A DNA stretch of 64,000 nt from JANXQG01 sp963824275 (GCA_963824275.1 CAWGOT010000003.1:2666001-2730000); one strand, 5' to 3'; shown: positions 1 to 9,722, counted from the first letter of the stretch. The notes: generated by a model not told the origin, from the letters alone. Translations and numbers: made by a program.

Positions 1-833
1 CTTCATCCAGACCGACGCGGCCATCAATCCGGGCAACAGCGGCGGGCCCTTGGTCAATCTCGACGGCGAAGTGATCGGCATCAATACGGCCATTTCCACC
101 AACTCGGGCGGATACCAGGGCGTCGGCTTCGCGGTGCCGATCGACCTGGCGAAGTGGGTCGGCGGGCAGTTGGAGACCAGCGGCACGGTGCATCGCGCCT
201 AGCTCGGCGTGGCGATCCAGCCGGTCACGCAGGAGGTGGCTGGGGAGTTCAAGGCCAAGGTCCACACGGGTGTGCTGGTCCGCGAGGTCCGCAACAACAC
301 GCCTGCCGCCAAGGCCGGCGTGCAGCCGGGCGACGTGATCCTGCAGTTTGCCGGCCAGGCGGTGAACGACCCGCGGCGAGCTCCAGAACATCGTCGAGCG
401 TTCGCCGATCGGCAGTCCCCAGCCGATGCTCATCCTCCGCGACGGCAAGGAGATGACGATCAACGTGACCTGCAACGAGTTGCCGGCCGAGGCCACTGCC
501 GCAGCCAGCCCCGCGGGCCGGGGCGAGCGCGGCAGCGGCACGGGCTTCGAGGATCTGGGCATCAAGGCCGAGACGCTCACCGGTGCGCTGGCCGAGCAGT
601 TGGGCGTGAAGGCCGACTCGGGCGTGGCGGTCACCGAGGTCCGGCCGGGGAGCCCGGCGGCGATGGCCGGCCTATCGAAGGGCATGGTCATCACGCAGGC
701 CAATCGCCAGAGCGTGAAATCGCCCGCCGACCTGCGGAAGGCCATCGAGACCCGGCCATTGAGTGAGGGCCTGATGTTGATGGTCCGCACCGAGGAGGGC
801 AATCGCATGGTGATGATCCGCGTCGGCGGGTAA
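1..833 (+). CDS. HtrA/DegP-family serine protease, C-terminal part, frame broken
   Basis: Reads as the C-terminal part of an envelope HtrA/DegQ protease that enters the window after the catalytic His and Asp. GNSGGPLVN at the start carries the nucleophilic Ser. It is followed by the end of the protease barrel (VIGINTAIST, VGFAVPIDLAK) and two PDZ domains (about nt 203-480 and 545-830). The frame is broken twice. A TAG at 200-202 stands where the family usually has an aromatic residue (HRA-stop-LGVAIQP). One extra G in gcggcg at about 370-376 moves the rest to another frame, which ends with TAA at 831-833. Homology continues across both breaks, so this is either a very recent pseudogene or base-calling error. 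The family degrades or chaperones misfolded envelope proteins. Confidence 0.85.
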
Positions 834-843
834 GTAATCTGGT

Positions 844-902
844 CGTAGGACGGATTGTCAATCCGTCTGAGAATCGCGGACGGATTAACAATCCGTCCTA
901 CG
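844..902. repeat. Nested palindromic repeat (REP-like)
   Basis: Two 24-nt arms (844-867 and 879-902) are inverted copies with one mismatch. Each arm itself contains the palindrome ACGGATTG...CAATCCGT. It lies just after the htrA stop. There is no T-run, so it is not an obvious intrinsic terminator. Confidence 0.8.
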
Positions 903-929
903 GGTCGAGTCAAGTGTTTGAGCCCCTCA

Positions 930-1003
930 GGGCCTCGGGAACTTGAGCAACGCGTGCGGCTAATTTAGCTCCTCTGCCGCAGCGACTCCTGTTCCCGAGG
1001 CCC
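930..1003. other. Long-range hairpin in intergenic DNA
   Basis: GGGCCTCGGGAAC (930-942) pairs perfectly with GTTCCCGAGGCCC (991-1003). A second GCGGC/GCCGC pairing is possible inside the loop. It lies about 150 bp upstream of the SLBB protein gene. It could be part of a structured leader RNA or another repeat family; no function is evident. Confidence 0.5.
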
Positions 1004-1155
1004 CCTCCTTTCTTGGGCATTTTCGGACGACGCTACCCGTGCTGGTAAAGGGACGCCCTGGCGCTTATTCGCAATCATGGGAAAGATCCTCGCGGCTACG
1101 GCAACATCTTTGGTAGTTTACCTGTCCGCTTACCAACACGAAGGGAGATCCGATC

Positions 1156-3147
1156 ATGTCACGCACGTTCGGCGGTTTCACGTTTCTGCTGGTTGCACTG
1201 GTCATCTCACGGGCCGCTCCTGGAGCGGAGGAACCCGCCACGCCGGTCAAGGGAAGCCAAACCGCGACGGGTGACACGACGCTCCTCGGTAGCGGGACGC
1301 TTCAACTCATGGATAACGGCCCGTCTTCGGGCCCTACAACGCTCACCGGCGGGCCGCCGCCGAACAACATCGTACCCGGTAGCGCCCCGGCAGGCTCCGC
1401 CCTCGAGACGATCTCGGGCCTCAACACCTACACCGGTGGCACGACGGTCACCGGCGGCGAGCTGATTCTCGGAAATGCCACGGCAAATGGCAATTATTGG
1501 AGCAGCCAGCCCGGCAATTGGACGGTGTCAAACGGTGCCACGTTGACTCTAAGCGGGGACATCTCGGAGTTCGGGGCGATGGATTTCGCTGGCTATCGCG
1601 GCGTCGGCGCCGCGACGCGCACGACACCGATTCCCGCCGGCCCGGTCTTCTACATCATTACGGAAGGTGCGGGCCTGGGCGACAGCGTGCGGAGCGTGCC
1701 TTGCACCGGCAAGGAAACGGTGCTGGACGCCGTAGGCCACGTCAACGGCATCTCGCAGGTCTCCAGCACGAAAATCTGGATCGCCCGGCCGTCGCCCGCC
1801 GACCACGACAAGAGCACCATCCTCAACGTCGATTGGGAGGCCATTTCCAAACGCGGAATCAACGCCACCAATTACACGCTCATGCCCGGCGATCGCCTGG
1901 TCCTCGGCGAGGACCCGCAGACCACCCGCACCAATCTGGTCGGCAAGAAGACAGCAATCATCGAGCGGCTGTGCGGCGTTGTCGGCTTGACCGAATCCAC
2001 GCTCCGCGGTTTTCACGGCGCGTCGGCGGCCGACATCGAGATCTTGAGCGAGCTAGCGCGCAAAGGCGTGTTCACCGACGACGAGGAGATGAAGGGGCTC
2101 TTGCAGGAGATGCTCCGCCACTATGCAAACGACCGTGAGAAGGCCGGCCCGAAGGCCACGGCCGAGCCGAAGGCGGGCCAAGGAAAAGAAGAGTCAAGCA
2201 CGTCCTTGAAAGCGTATATCCTCGAGGGGTCAGGCACCTTCAAAGCAGTCGGGCAAGTAGCGGCCGGCGGCACGACCGTCAACGCGGGCAGCATCCTGGT
2301 CATCAGCGGCACGGCCAGCGAGGCCCCGCCCCACGAGCTTGCCATGCGGCCTTTGCCCGCCTATCGCATCGAAGCGCCGGACGTGATCTCGATCGAGCTG
2401 CTCAAGCCCTCCGTGGCCCAACCGGCGAGCGTCACCGGCCGGTATCTGGTCGGTCCAGACGGAACGGTCAATCTCCGCCGCTATGGAACTGTTGGCGTGA
2501 CGGGGATGACGGTTGCCGAGGCCCGCACGGCAATCCAGAAACAACTTGCCGCGCATCTGGAATCGCCGGAGGTCGCGGTGGACGTCGTCGCCTACAACAG
2601 CAAGGTCTATTACGTGATCACGCAAGGTGCCGGACTGGGCGACAGCGTCCGCCGCCTGCCGAGCACCGGCAACGAGACGGTTTTGGCTGCCATCAGCCAA
2701 ATCAACGGGCTTTCCCAGGTCTCCAGCAGCAAGAATATCTGGATCGTGAGACCCTTGGCCTCGGACCCGCAGAAGCCGGCGATCTTGACCGTCGATTGGG
2801 ACGGCATTACGCGCCGTGGGGAGACCGCCACCAACTACCAGATCTTCCCTGGCGATCGGGTCTACATCGGCGAGGACCCGCTGATTACGCGGACCAATCT
2901 GGTCGGCAAGAAGACGGCCATCGTCGAGCGGATGATGGGCATTCTCGGCCTGACCAATTCCACCCTCCGCGGTCTGGACCGCGATTCGGCTACCGACGAC
3001 GAGGTCTTGAAGCAACTCACCGAGAAGGGCGTATTCACCGACGACGCGGAGATGAAGGCGATGGTGCAGGAAATGATACGTCTGCATGCCGCGGAACGCG
3101 AGAAGGCCCGCTCGAAAGAGACGGAAAAGAGCAAGCCGGGCCAGTGA
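1156..3147 (+). CDS. Polysaccharide export (SLBB/Wza-like) protein with duplicated modules and autotransporter-type repeats
   Basis: 663-residue exported protein. AAGGGAG precedes the ATG, and residues 1-24 form a signal peptide (FLLVALVISRAAPGA). The body is a duplication. Two about 170-residue modules (about 163-335 and 482-655) share GAGLGDSVR, NLVGKKTAI.ER and a helical KGVFTDD.EMK tail. Each begins with an SLBB/beta-grasp fold that ends in a PGDR...GEDP motif. Before the second copy (about 400-470) is a Poly_export domain (YRIEAPDVISIEL, DGTVNLRRYGTVGV). Before each copy are short passenger-type repeats (TYTGGTTVTGGELILGN and GGTTVNAGSILVISG) like those of autotransporter beta-helices. 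Poly_export/SLBB proteins form outer-membrane exopolysaccharide channels of the Wza type. The SLBB assignment is solid; the exact role is inferred. Confidence 0.8.
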   Translation: MSRTFGGFTFLLVALVISRAAPGAEEPATPVKGSQTATGDTTLLGSGTLQLMDNGPSSGPTTLTGGPPPNNIVPGSAPAGSALETISGLNTYTGGTTVTGGELILGNATANGNYWSSQPGNWTVSNGATLTLSGDISEFGAMDFAGYRGVGAATRTTPIPAGPVFYIITEGAGLGDSVRSVPCTGKETVLDAVGHVNGISQVSSTKIWIARPSPADHDKSTILNVDWEAISKRGINATNYTLMPGDRLVLGEDPQTTRTNLVGKKTAIIERLCGVVGLTESTLRGFHGASAADIEILSELARKGVFTDDEEMKGLLQEMLRHYANDREKAGPKATAEPKAGQGKEESSTSLKAYILEGSGTFKAVGQVAAGGTTVNAGSILVISGTASEAPPHELAMRPLPAYRIEAPDVISIELLKPSVAQPASVTGRYLVGPDGTVNLRRYGTVGVTGMTVAEARTAIQKQLAAHLESPEVAVDVVAYNSKVYYVITQGAGLGDSVRRLPSTGNETVLAAISQINGLSQVSSSKNIWIVRPLASDPQKPAILTVDWDGITRRGETATNYQIFPGDRVYIGEDPLITRTNLVGKKTAIVERMMGILGLTNSTLRGLDRDSATDDEVLKQLTEKGVFTDDAEMKAMVQEMIRLHAAEREKARSKETEKSKPGQ

Positions 3148-3252
3148 CGCGTGGAGCCCTTTCCGCTGGCTTGACTTGCGAGACAGGGGTCTCTGCTATA
3201 GGATGTCTTGCCGGCTGCGGTTATGTTCCTTGCCCCGCGCCGGCATGCATGG

Positions 3253-4395
3253 ATGAACGAAGACCCAAGCCCAAGATCCGCTTTCTTCTCTCCCACGGCC
3301 TTCCGCGACCTGGTCAGCGGCCGGCGGTACGGGGTCGTGGCGTCGGCACTGAGAGGCGTCCTTGCGGCAGCGGAACTGCCCTACACCTGGGCCGTCCGCT
3401 GGCGGAATCACGGCTACGACTGCGGCACGCAGATCGTCCATCGTCTCGAGGTGCCCGTGATCAGCGTCGGCAACCTCACCCTGGGTGGTACGGGCAAGAC
3501 GCCGATGGTGGAGTGGATCGTCCGCCGGTTCCTGGCGCAAGGCAAGACGGTGGGCATCGTCAGCCGCGGATACGGCGCCCACCGCGGCCCCAACGATGAA
3601 GCCCTGGAACTCGCCTGGAAACTGCCGGGCGTGCCGCACGTGCAGGACCCGGATCGCGTGGCCGCGGCCCGCAGGGCGGTCGGTGAGTTTAGATGCCAGG
3701 CGCTGGTGCTGGACGATGCCTTCCAGCATCGCCGCATCGGCCGCGATCTGGACATCGTACTCCTCGACGCCCTGGAACCGTTCGGATATGAGCACGTTTT
3801 CCCTCGGGGCACGCTCCGCGAACCTCTGGCAGGGCTGGCCCGAGCCCATATCGTCGCCTTGTCGCGTGCCGATCTGCTGACGGCGGAAAAGCGCGGGGCA
3901 ATCCGCGATCGCGTGGCGAAACTCTCGCCGCGTGCGGCATGGGTCGAGGTCGTGCATGCGCCGCTGGCGCTGGTGCCGGCGGCGAAGCTCCCCTCTCCCA
4001 CCGGGAGAGGGGCAGGGGGGGAGGACAGGTTGCATTCACAGCAGCCGCTGGAAACGCTTCGAGGGCGAAGGGTGCTGGCGTTCTGCGGGTTGGGCAACCC
4101 AGCCGGCTTCCGGCATACGCTGGAAGTCTGCGGCTATGACGTGGTCGATTTCCACGAGTTCCCCGACCATCACGCCTACAGCCCGAGCGACCTGAGCCTT
4201 CTGGCAGCTGCCGCCCGGAAAGCCGAGGCAGAAGCTCTGGTCTGCACGCAGAAAGACCTGGTCAAGATCGGCGCCGACCGGCTTGGTGATCTGCCGCTGT
4301 GGGCGGTCCGCGTGGGAATCGAGTTCCTCACAGGGCGGGACGAGTTCGAGAAGATACTGCGAACGAACCTGGCAGCGGCCGCGAGTGTCTTGTAG
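3253..4395 (+). CDS. lpxK: Tetraacyldisaccharide 4'-kinase LpxK
   Basis: Phosphorylates the 4' position of the lipid A disaccharide precursor at the inner membrane, the sixth step of Raetz-pathway lipid A synthesis. Diagnostic features are VGNLTLGGTGKTPMVEW (P-loop), SRGYG, the DDAFQHRRI motif, and the C-terminal FCGLGNPAGF and FHEFPDHHAYS blocks. The ORF is open from a TTG at 3208; ATGs at 3223 and 3253 are alternatives and none has a strong ribosome site. A REP-like palindrome lies in frame in the second half (KLPSPTGRGAGGE), adding about 13-20 residues not typical of the family. Its presence supports a lipid-A-bearing outer membrane. An RNA ligase gene follows 35 nt downstream. Confidence 0.93.
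   Translation: MNEDPSPRSAFFSPTAFRDLVSGRRYGVVASALRGVLAAAELPYTWAVRWRNHGYDCGTQIVHRLEVPVISVGNLTLGGTGKTPMVEWIVRRFLAQGKTVGIVSRGYGAHRGPNDEALELAWKLPGVPHVQDPDRVAAARRAVGEFRCQALVLDDAFQHRRIGRDLDIVLLDALEPFGYEHVFPRGTLREPLAGLARAHIVALSRADLLTAEKRGAIRDRVAKLSPRAAWVEVVHAPLALVPAAKLPSPTGRGAGGEDRLHSQQPLETLRGRRVLAFCGLGNPAGFRHTLEVCGYDVVDFHEFPDHHAYSPSDLSLLAAAARKAEAEALVCTQKDLVKIGADRLGDLPLWAVRVGIEFLTGRDEFEKILRTNLAAAASVL
3988..4024. repeat. REP-like palindrome inside lpxK coding sequence
   Basis: CTCCCCTCTCCCACCGGGAG followed by AGGGGCAGGGGG is the same element that forms the core of the 97-bp tandem array at 55302-55975. Here it is read in frame within lpxK as LPSPTGRGAGGE. Confidence 0.8.
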
Positions 4396-4430
4396 TCGCT
4401 GATCGGCTGGCCTGCGCAAAGGAGAACGGC

Positions 4431-5749
4431 ATGAGCACCATGATTGTGAAGATCCGCACGGTGGAGGCGGTTTTGCCCCATCCCAACGCGGACCGGCTGG
4501 AAATCGCCCTCGTGGGCGGTTGGAAGTCCATCTGCCGCAAAGGAGAGCTTCGGCAAGGGCAGAAGGTGGTCTTCTTCCCGCCGGACTCGATCTTGCCCCC
4601 CGCGCTGGCCGAGGATCCGCCCGCCGGCCGGCTGGGGGTTGCCAAGTACTGCTCCCTATTGCCCAAGAACGAACAGGGCCTTCGTCCGCCAGGATATCGC
4701 GTCAAGGCGGCAAGGCTCCGCGGACAACCCAGCTTTGGTCTGCTCATGGCCCTGGATCCCTCCCGCGGAGACCTTGATTGGCCCGTCGACACGGACGTGG
4801 CCGAGTTCTATGGCATCGAGAAGTGGGAGCCCCCGCTCAAGTGCGAGGCTGGCGACTCGGCGCCGAGCACCCCTGGTTCCCCAAGTACACCGACATCGAG
4901 CACTACGCCAACTACCCCACGGCGATCGCGGACGGCGAGGAAGTCGTGATCACCGAGAAAATCCACGGAACGAATGCGCGGTGCGGCCTGGTGCTCGTCG
5001 CCGCTGAAGACGGCGCTCCCCAGTGGACCTGGATGGCCGGATCGCACGACGTCCGCAGGAAGCAGTACTGCCGCCGCACGGCCCGCCTGGACGCCGTCGA
5101 TCTCTGCCAGAAGGGCTACCTCCCCAGCAGCGGCGTCCACGTGGGGCAGCTCATCAACAAGGAGGGCACTTTCTGGAAGGTCGTCGAGCTCAGGGCCGAG
5201 GAAGAAATGCGCAAACTGTTTCTTGCCGTGCAGGTCGACCAGGACGGCGCCGAGACGCAGACCGTTTCGGAGTACTGGATGTTCCTCGACGACCGCATGC
5301 GGGAAGCGCTGACCTACATCCGCGACAACTCCCCGCTTGGCGAGGCCGTCCGCGGCGCGGTGATCTATGGCGAGATATTCGGCAGCGGCGTCCAGGACCT
5401 TGCCTACGGGCTGGCCAACGGCAAGCGCGGCTTCCGCGTCTTCGACGTCGCGGTCAACGGCGAGTACCTCGACTACGACGAAAAGGCGGCCATCTGCGAG
5501 CGTTTCGGACTGGCGATGGTGCCGTGCCTGTACCGCGGACTGTTCAGCCGGGCGGTGGTCGAACAACTGACGGACGGCCCCACGACCGTCTGCGACCCCC
5601 AGCATGCCGGGCGATTCCAGGGACGGGAGGGCATCGTCGTCACCCCGGTCAAGGAACGCTTTTCGGACGTGCTCGCAGGGCGGTGCATCCTCAAGAGCGT
5701 GTCGGCCGACTACCTCGACCGCAAGGACGCGCAGGACAACAAAAACTGA
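4431..5749 (+). CDS. RNA ligase (DRB0094/Rnl5-like), one frameshift
   Basis: ATP-dependent RNA ligase of the nucleotidyltransferase superfamily. The N-terminal OB-fold region (about residues 1-120, VEAVLPHPNADRLEIALVGG) precedes the catalytic domain, as in the Deinococcus enzyme. Motif I is KIHGTN (lysine adenylation site, nt about 4957-4974). Other motifs are VIYGEIFG (motif III-like), EGIVVTP (motif IV) and the C-terminal CILKSVS (motif V). AAGGAG lies 7 nt upstream of the ATG. The frame breaks between about 4845 and 4866 (one base missing), then resumes at EHPWFPKYTDIEHY. These enzymes seal nicked RNA, best when the 3'-OH strand end is RNA. Adjacent to lpxK with no evident functional link. 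Confidence 0.85.
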
Positions 5750-6173
5750 GGCGGCCGGCACCGCGACCTGCGGTACGGAAAAAAACCCTGGGAGATCGGC
5801 CTCGATCCATCCACAGCCAGGACTACGCTGTAAACGCCATCCCGCCCATGCCGGCGGCTGCCTTCCGACGGTCACTTCGCAGGTACCTTGCCGATCTTCA
5901 CGTGCCCGTCGCCGCGTCCCAGAAATTGCACTGGCAACCGTACTCATCCTGTCCGCCGTGACGGTCATTCATCACTGCTTCCCAGCGCTATCCGCACCTT
6001 CCTCGCTTTCGATCCAGCCGTTTACGAAGCCGTGCGACCTCTTCCCGCGCAGACCGGCCACAAACTTCGGCGGCACGAACTCTAGCTTCATTCCCCGCAC
6101 GGATGGAACGTCGCACGTATTAGGCAGGCGATCCCTGGCTTCACGGGTTCCAGCGGGCATCTTACGCTTGAAC

Positions 6174-6216
6174 TTCCCGCAGAGTTCCCGCAGAGTTCCC
6201 GCAGAGTTCCCGCACA
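6174..6216. repeat. 11-bp tandem repeat, about four copies
   Basis: TTCCCGCAGAG is repeated three times plus a partial fourth copy. It lies in an otherwise geneless stretch (5750-6324) between the RNA ligase and the PEP-CTERM gene, in which I see no other feature. Confidence 0.8.
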
Positions 6217-6324
6217 TCTTCCGTTGACAGCTTTTGGGTTGGGAGGAGAATAAGGTGAGCGATCCCGAGAAGCGCAGTCGAAATGGCGTTTTGAAGCAAC
6301 TTCTAGCATTGGAGGTACCGACCG

Positions 6325-7017
6325 GTGAGAAACTCTTGGATACTTGGTTTTTGCATCACTTTATTGTTGACCGTGACATTTGCGCGCTATGCCGAGGCCA
6401 CTATCATCTCGGTTACGGGCGGAACCGCTGCGCCGGGGTCGACGCTCGGACCGTACGCAATGACCGGATTTCCTGCAGACGGCCAGCCCATCGACACCAC
6501 CGTTACTGGCGTGGCTTCACCTGACGGGGGAAACGTTGGCTTCAGTCCGTCGCTTGATCACGCGACCGTTGGAAACGGCTGGACCGATTGGAGCAATGGA
6601 TATATGGGCGACGTGTATTATACATCTGGAACTTCTGCCGTGTTATCGATGCCTGCGGATACGCGTGCCTTTTACTTGTACGCCGAGCCCGAGCAATACG
6701 CGCCCTACTCCATAACGGCCACCGCACAGGATGGCACGTTTGCGACCCAGGTCATCAATAACACTGCGGGTCACTCGGCATCGCAATTTGGCTTCTACGG
6801 CACGGGAGGAAGCACCATCACGAGCATTACGGTGTCGACAAACGACCCAGGTGGATTCGGCGTAGGGGAATTCGGCATTTCGACCGTCCCTGAGCCTTCC
6901 ACGCCAGCCCTTCTCGCCGCCTGCGTTATCGGCCTCCTCGCCTGCGCGTGCCGAACTCGGCTCGCTTCGGCCGAGGGCCAAGAGAAATCCCGACTGCACC
7001 GTCGGGGTCAGGCCTGA
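6325..7017 (+). CDS. PEP-CTERM sorted secreted protein
   Basis: 230-residue exported protein starting at GTG with GGAGG about 10 nt upstream. It has an N-terminal signal peptide (ILGFCITLLLTVTFARYAEA), a beta-rich acidic body of unknown function, and a C-terminal PEP-CTERM signal: VPEPSTPA, a hydrophobic helix (LLAACVIGLLACAC) and an Arg-containing tail. The family is processed by an exosortase and is usually tied to exopolysaccharide or biofilm matrix, which fits the SLBB export gene nearby. The basic tail after the helix is longer than usual (about 25 residues). Confidence 0.8.
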   Translation: MRNSWILGFCITLLLTVTFARYAEATIISVTGGTAAPGSTLGPYAMTGFPADGQPIDTTVTGVASPDGGNVGFSPSLDHATVGNGWTDWSNGYMGDVYYTSGTSAVLSMPADTRAFYLYAEPEQYAPYSITATAQDGTFATQVINNTAGHSASQFGFYGTGGSTITSITVSTNDPGGFGVGEFGISTVPEPSTPALLAACVIGLLACACRTRLASAEGQEKSRLHRRGQA

Positions 7018-7300
7018 CGTTTCAACTTCGGCAAATCGCCATCGTCGGGCGTCACGGCACGGACTATATTTCCGCTTTCTTTCGTGCGATGGGAATCTGA
7101 TGGTGCTCGGCCGCAGGGCGGGAGGCGGAAATGCGATACTCCTGATTCTCCCGCCATGACTGTTCTTGGCACGCATCTACCAAAAGGTCGCTGCCCATAC
7201 GGACGTTCCCGCCGCCATGCTCGGTGAACTGCTGGAGGGCGTGCGCAGGCCGGGTGTCGATACCGCGGCGCGGTGGCGGCGGCTGCCGCAGCCCCCGCGC

Positions 7301-8300
7301 TCATTTTATCGCCTCGACTACGGAGCTGCATCCGCTCGTCTTTCACCAGGAGCTTCGCGTCGTGGAAGCCGCTGGCCTGAAGGTCTTCGACGAACTCGTC
7401 CAGGGTGAAGGTCCCGCCGCTGGCCGTGGCCACGAGCATGTTCACGGCGAAGAGGGCGCCATCGAGCGGCGCGACGCGGTTCGATTCCATCACGATGTCG
7501 CGAATCATGATCCGCCCTCCAGGCACGAGCGCCGCATGGACCTTGGAGAACAGGTGGCGGCTGTCCTCGCGGGCGTGCTGATGCACGATGGCGCTGACCC
7601 AGGCCAGATCGGCCCCGCAGGGCAGCGGATCGTCATAGAAATCGCCCGACACGAAATCGACGCGGCCGGCGAAACCGCTCGCGGCGATCCGCGTGCGGGC
7701 CTGCCCGATGGCGTCGGGCAGATCGAAGATCGTGGCCCTGGAACCGGGCACGGCGCGGAGAAAGGCCAGGGTCCAGGTGCCGGAGGCCCCGCCCACGTCG
7801 AGCAGATGGGTGAATTTGGGCGGACCGATGCGGGCCACGAGACCGTCGGCAAGCGGGTCGGAGACGCTGTGCATGGCGGCGATGAAGGCGGCCCGATCGG
7901 CCTCGGCCCCGCGGATGCTCGCCTGTCGCGCGGCCGGCTCGCCGCTGCGGACGATCCATGCCAACTGCGACCACATGCGAATCAGGCTCATCTGGTGCAG
8001 GACCATCGGCAGCACAGTGCCGGGGGCGCTATCGCTGAGCAACGGACGCAGGCTGGCCGGCACCCTGTAGCTCTCGCCCTGCTTCTCCAAGAGGCCCAAG
8101 GCGGCCAGGGCGTCTAAGAGGACGGTCGTCGCCCTGAGGTTCGAGCGGAGCCGGATGGCGATCGGCTCGGCGGAAAGCGAATCATCGCCCAAGAGCGTAA
8201 AGAGGTTCAGTTCGGCCGCCGCGCCGAGCACGGCCAGAAAGCGGAACCCGCCGGATAATTGCAGGATTTGATCGCAATCAAGCGTATTGGTGGTTGTCAT
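7301..8300 (-). CDS. SAM-dependent O-methyltransferase (acetylserotonin OMT-like)
   Basis: Begins MTTTNTLDCDQILQLSGG at 8300. The N-terminal winged-helix dimerisation domain (about residues 15-95) is followed by a Rossmann methyltransferase domain with the SAM motif LLDVGGASGTWTLAFL and a GDFYDDPLP motif, as in Methyltransf_2 enzymes. The frame shifts at about 7325: the expected end (VVEAIK, TGA at 7301-7303) lies in another frame, and without correction the ORF runs on to 7008 as unrelated sequence. Substrate unknown. It is divergently oriented from the transglutaminase gene, with an inverted repeat between them. Confidence 0.8.
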
Positions 8301-8325
8301 GGCTATCTCTAGGGGGGTGCGGGAC

Positions 8326-8434
8326 GTAGGGTGGGACCCGGGCACCATGTACCCATGGTCGGCTTGCAAGCGCCGGCCCACCAACGCCCACGATTGGTGG
8401 GCCGGCGCTCGCAAGCTCGCTGGTCCCACCCTAC
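8326..8434. repeat. GTAGGGTGGG-type long inverted repeat
   Basis: The arms begin GTAGGGTGGGAC and end GTCCCACCCTAC; the inner stem is GCCGGCCCACCAA/TTGGTGGGCCGGC. Related copies lie at 10663-10789, 19240-19341, 29165-29277, 31131-31209 and 34103-34174. A 24-nt CCATG...CATGG mini-repeat (8340-8363) sits in the left arm. Confidence 0.85.
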
Positions 8435-8497
8435 TCATCTTACAAAATCCATGAAGTACAATATAGGGAGGCATTTTCTGCTTTCGAGAGTCGTATC

Positions 8498-9475
8498 ATG
8501 CGCATCGGGCTGGTGATTGCTGCTTGCGTCGCGTTGGCGGCCGCGCTACCCTGCCGGGCAGGGGAGGAGGGCCAGGCCGAGAAACCGGCCGCCCTGCGCG
8601 GTCCCAAGCTCGGCGAGCCCGACGTCCAGAAATGGAAGTTCGGGATCGTCGTCTCGGCCTCCGACGGCGCCGTGGGGCGATTGACCGGCACGACCACCGT
8701 GCCCATGGCGTGGCCGGAGCAGGCCGTCAAACTCGTCGACCAGGATCTCTCGTCCGGGGTGACGGTGAGCTACAAGTCGCTGGGCACGGCGAAGCAGATG
8801 GTGGTCAACATCCCGCGTGTGGAGGACGGCAAAGAAGTCCACGCCATCCTTACGATGGTCATCACACGGCACACGCTGCTGCCGCCCGACGACACCGACC
8901 TGTACGTCGCGCCCGACCCCAAAACGCTGCCGGCCGACATCAAGCAATTCCTCAATCCCAGTCCGCTGATTGAGAGCAGCCACGCCCGGATCAAGGCCGT
9001 CGCCAAGCAACTCGGCGAGGGCCAGTCCAAGGCCTGGCCCCACGTCCGCGCGATCTACGATTGGGTCCGCAAGACGATCCACTATCAGAAAGACGCGCCG
9101 CTGACCGGCAGCGTGGAAGCCATCGAGAAGCAGAGCGGCGACTGCAACCAGTTGACGTCGGCCTTCATCGCCATCTGCCGGGCCAGCGGCATTGCCGCCC
9201 GCACGGTCCAGATCCCCTCGCACTGCTACCCGGAGTTCTATCTCTGCGACGAGAAGGGCGAAGGGCACTGGTTCCCGGCCGAGGTCTCGGGCAGCGAGGA
9301 CTTTGGCGGCATCTTCACGCACACGCCGATCATGCAGAAGGGCGACGCCTTTCGCATTACGCTGCCCGGGAAGAAGCCCGAGACGTACCGCCTCCTGCCC
9401 TCGAATCTCAGCAGTCCGAACCTGCAGCCTGGCGGCAAGCCGACGATGAAATTGATATGCGAACCAGTGGAATGA
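8498..9475 (+). CDS. Transglutaminase-like domain protein, secreted
   Basis: 325 residues with a signal peptide (LVIAACVALAAALPCRAGE). The C-terminal half (about residues 165-270) is a transglutaminase-like fold: YDWVRKTIHY, then SGDCNQLTSAFIAICRASGI with the candidate catalytic Cys, and GEGHWFPAEV with the His. The N-terminal about 150 residues form a beta-rich domain (KWKFGIVV, MAWPEQAVKLV) shared with the next gene. Bacterial members act as cysteine proteases or amidases on envelope or exported substrates. It forms a tandem pair with the paralogue downstream. Confidence 0.8.
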   Translation: MRIGLVIAACVALAAALPCRAGEEGQAEKPAALRGPKLGEPDVQKWKFGIVVSASDGAVGRLTGTTTVPMAWPEQAVKLVDQDLSSGVTVSYKSLGTAKQMVVNIPRVEDGKEVHAILTMVITRHTLLPPDDTDLYVAPDPKTLPADIKQFLNPSPLIESSHARIKAVAKQLGEGQSKAWPHVRAIYDWVRKTIHYQKDAPLTGSVEAIEKQSGDCNQLTSAFIAICRASGIAARTVQIPSHCYPEFYLCDEKGEGHWFPAEVSGSEDFGGIFTHTPIMQKGDAFRITLPGKKPETYRLLPSNLSSPNLQPGGKPTMKLICEPVE

Positions 9476-9722
9476 AGGATGAAGGATGAAGGATGAGGGA
9501 TGAAGGATGAAGGATCAGGGATAAGAGCAACTGCGAACCCGTGAAAAATGAGAGATGAGGGATAAGAGATGAGAGATCAGCAAACTCAAATAGCCGACAG
9601 TCGTTGCTTCGTACGGGGAAGGGGCCCGGCCAATATCTGCGCGCTTGGGCCGTTGCACAGGCGTGTTCTCTGCCTTCATCCCTCATCCTTCATCCCTCAT
9701 CCCTCATCCTTCATCCCTCATC
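9471..9722. repeat. ATGAAGG / CCTTCAT direct-repeat arrays in inverted orientation
   Basis: Degenerate ATGAAGGATGAGGG units run from about 9471 to 9585, and the inverse (CATCCCTCATCCTTC) from about 9676 to 9722. Read in frame, the right block encodes FIPHPSSLIPHPSSL at the start of the second transglutaminase-like protein. Confidence 0.85.

Noticed and set aside
844..902. Intrinsic terminator after htrA
   Set aside because: Strong palindrome but no following T-tract, and the same nested structure is typical of repeat elements.
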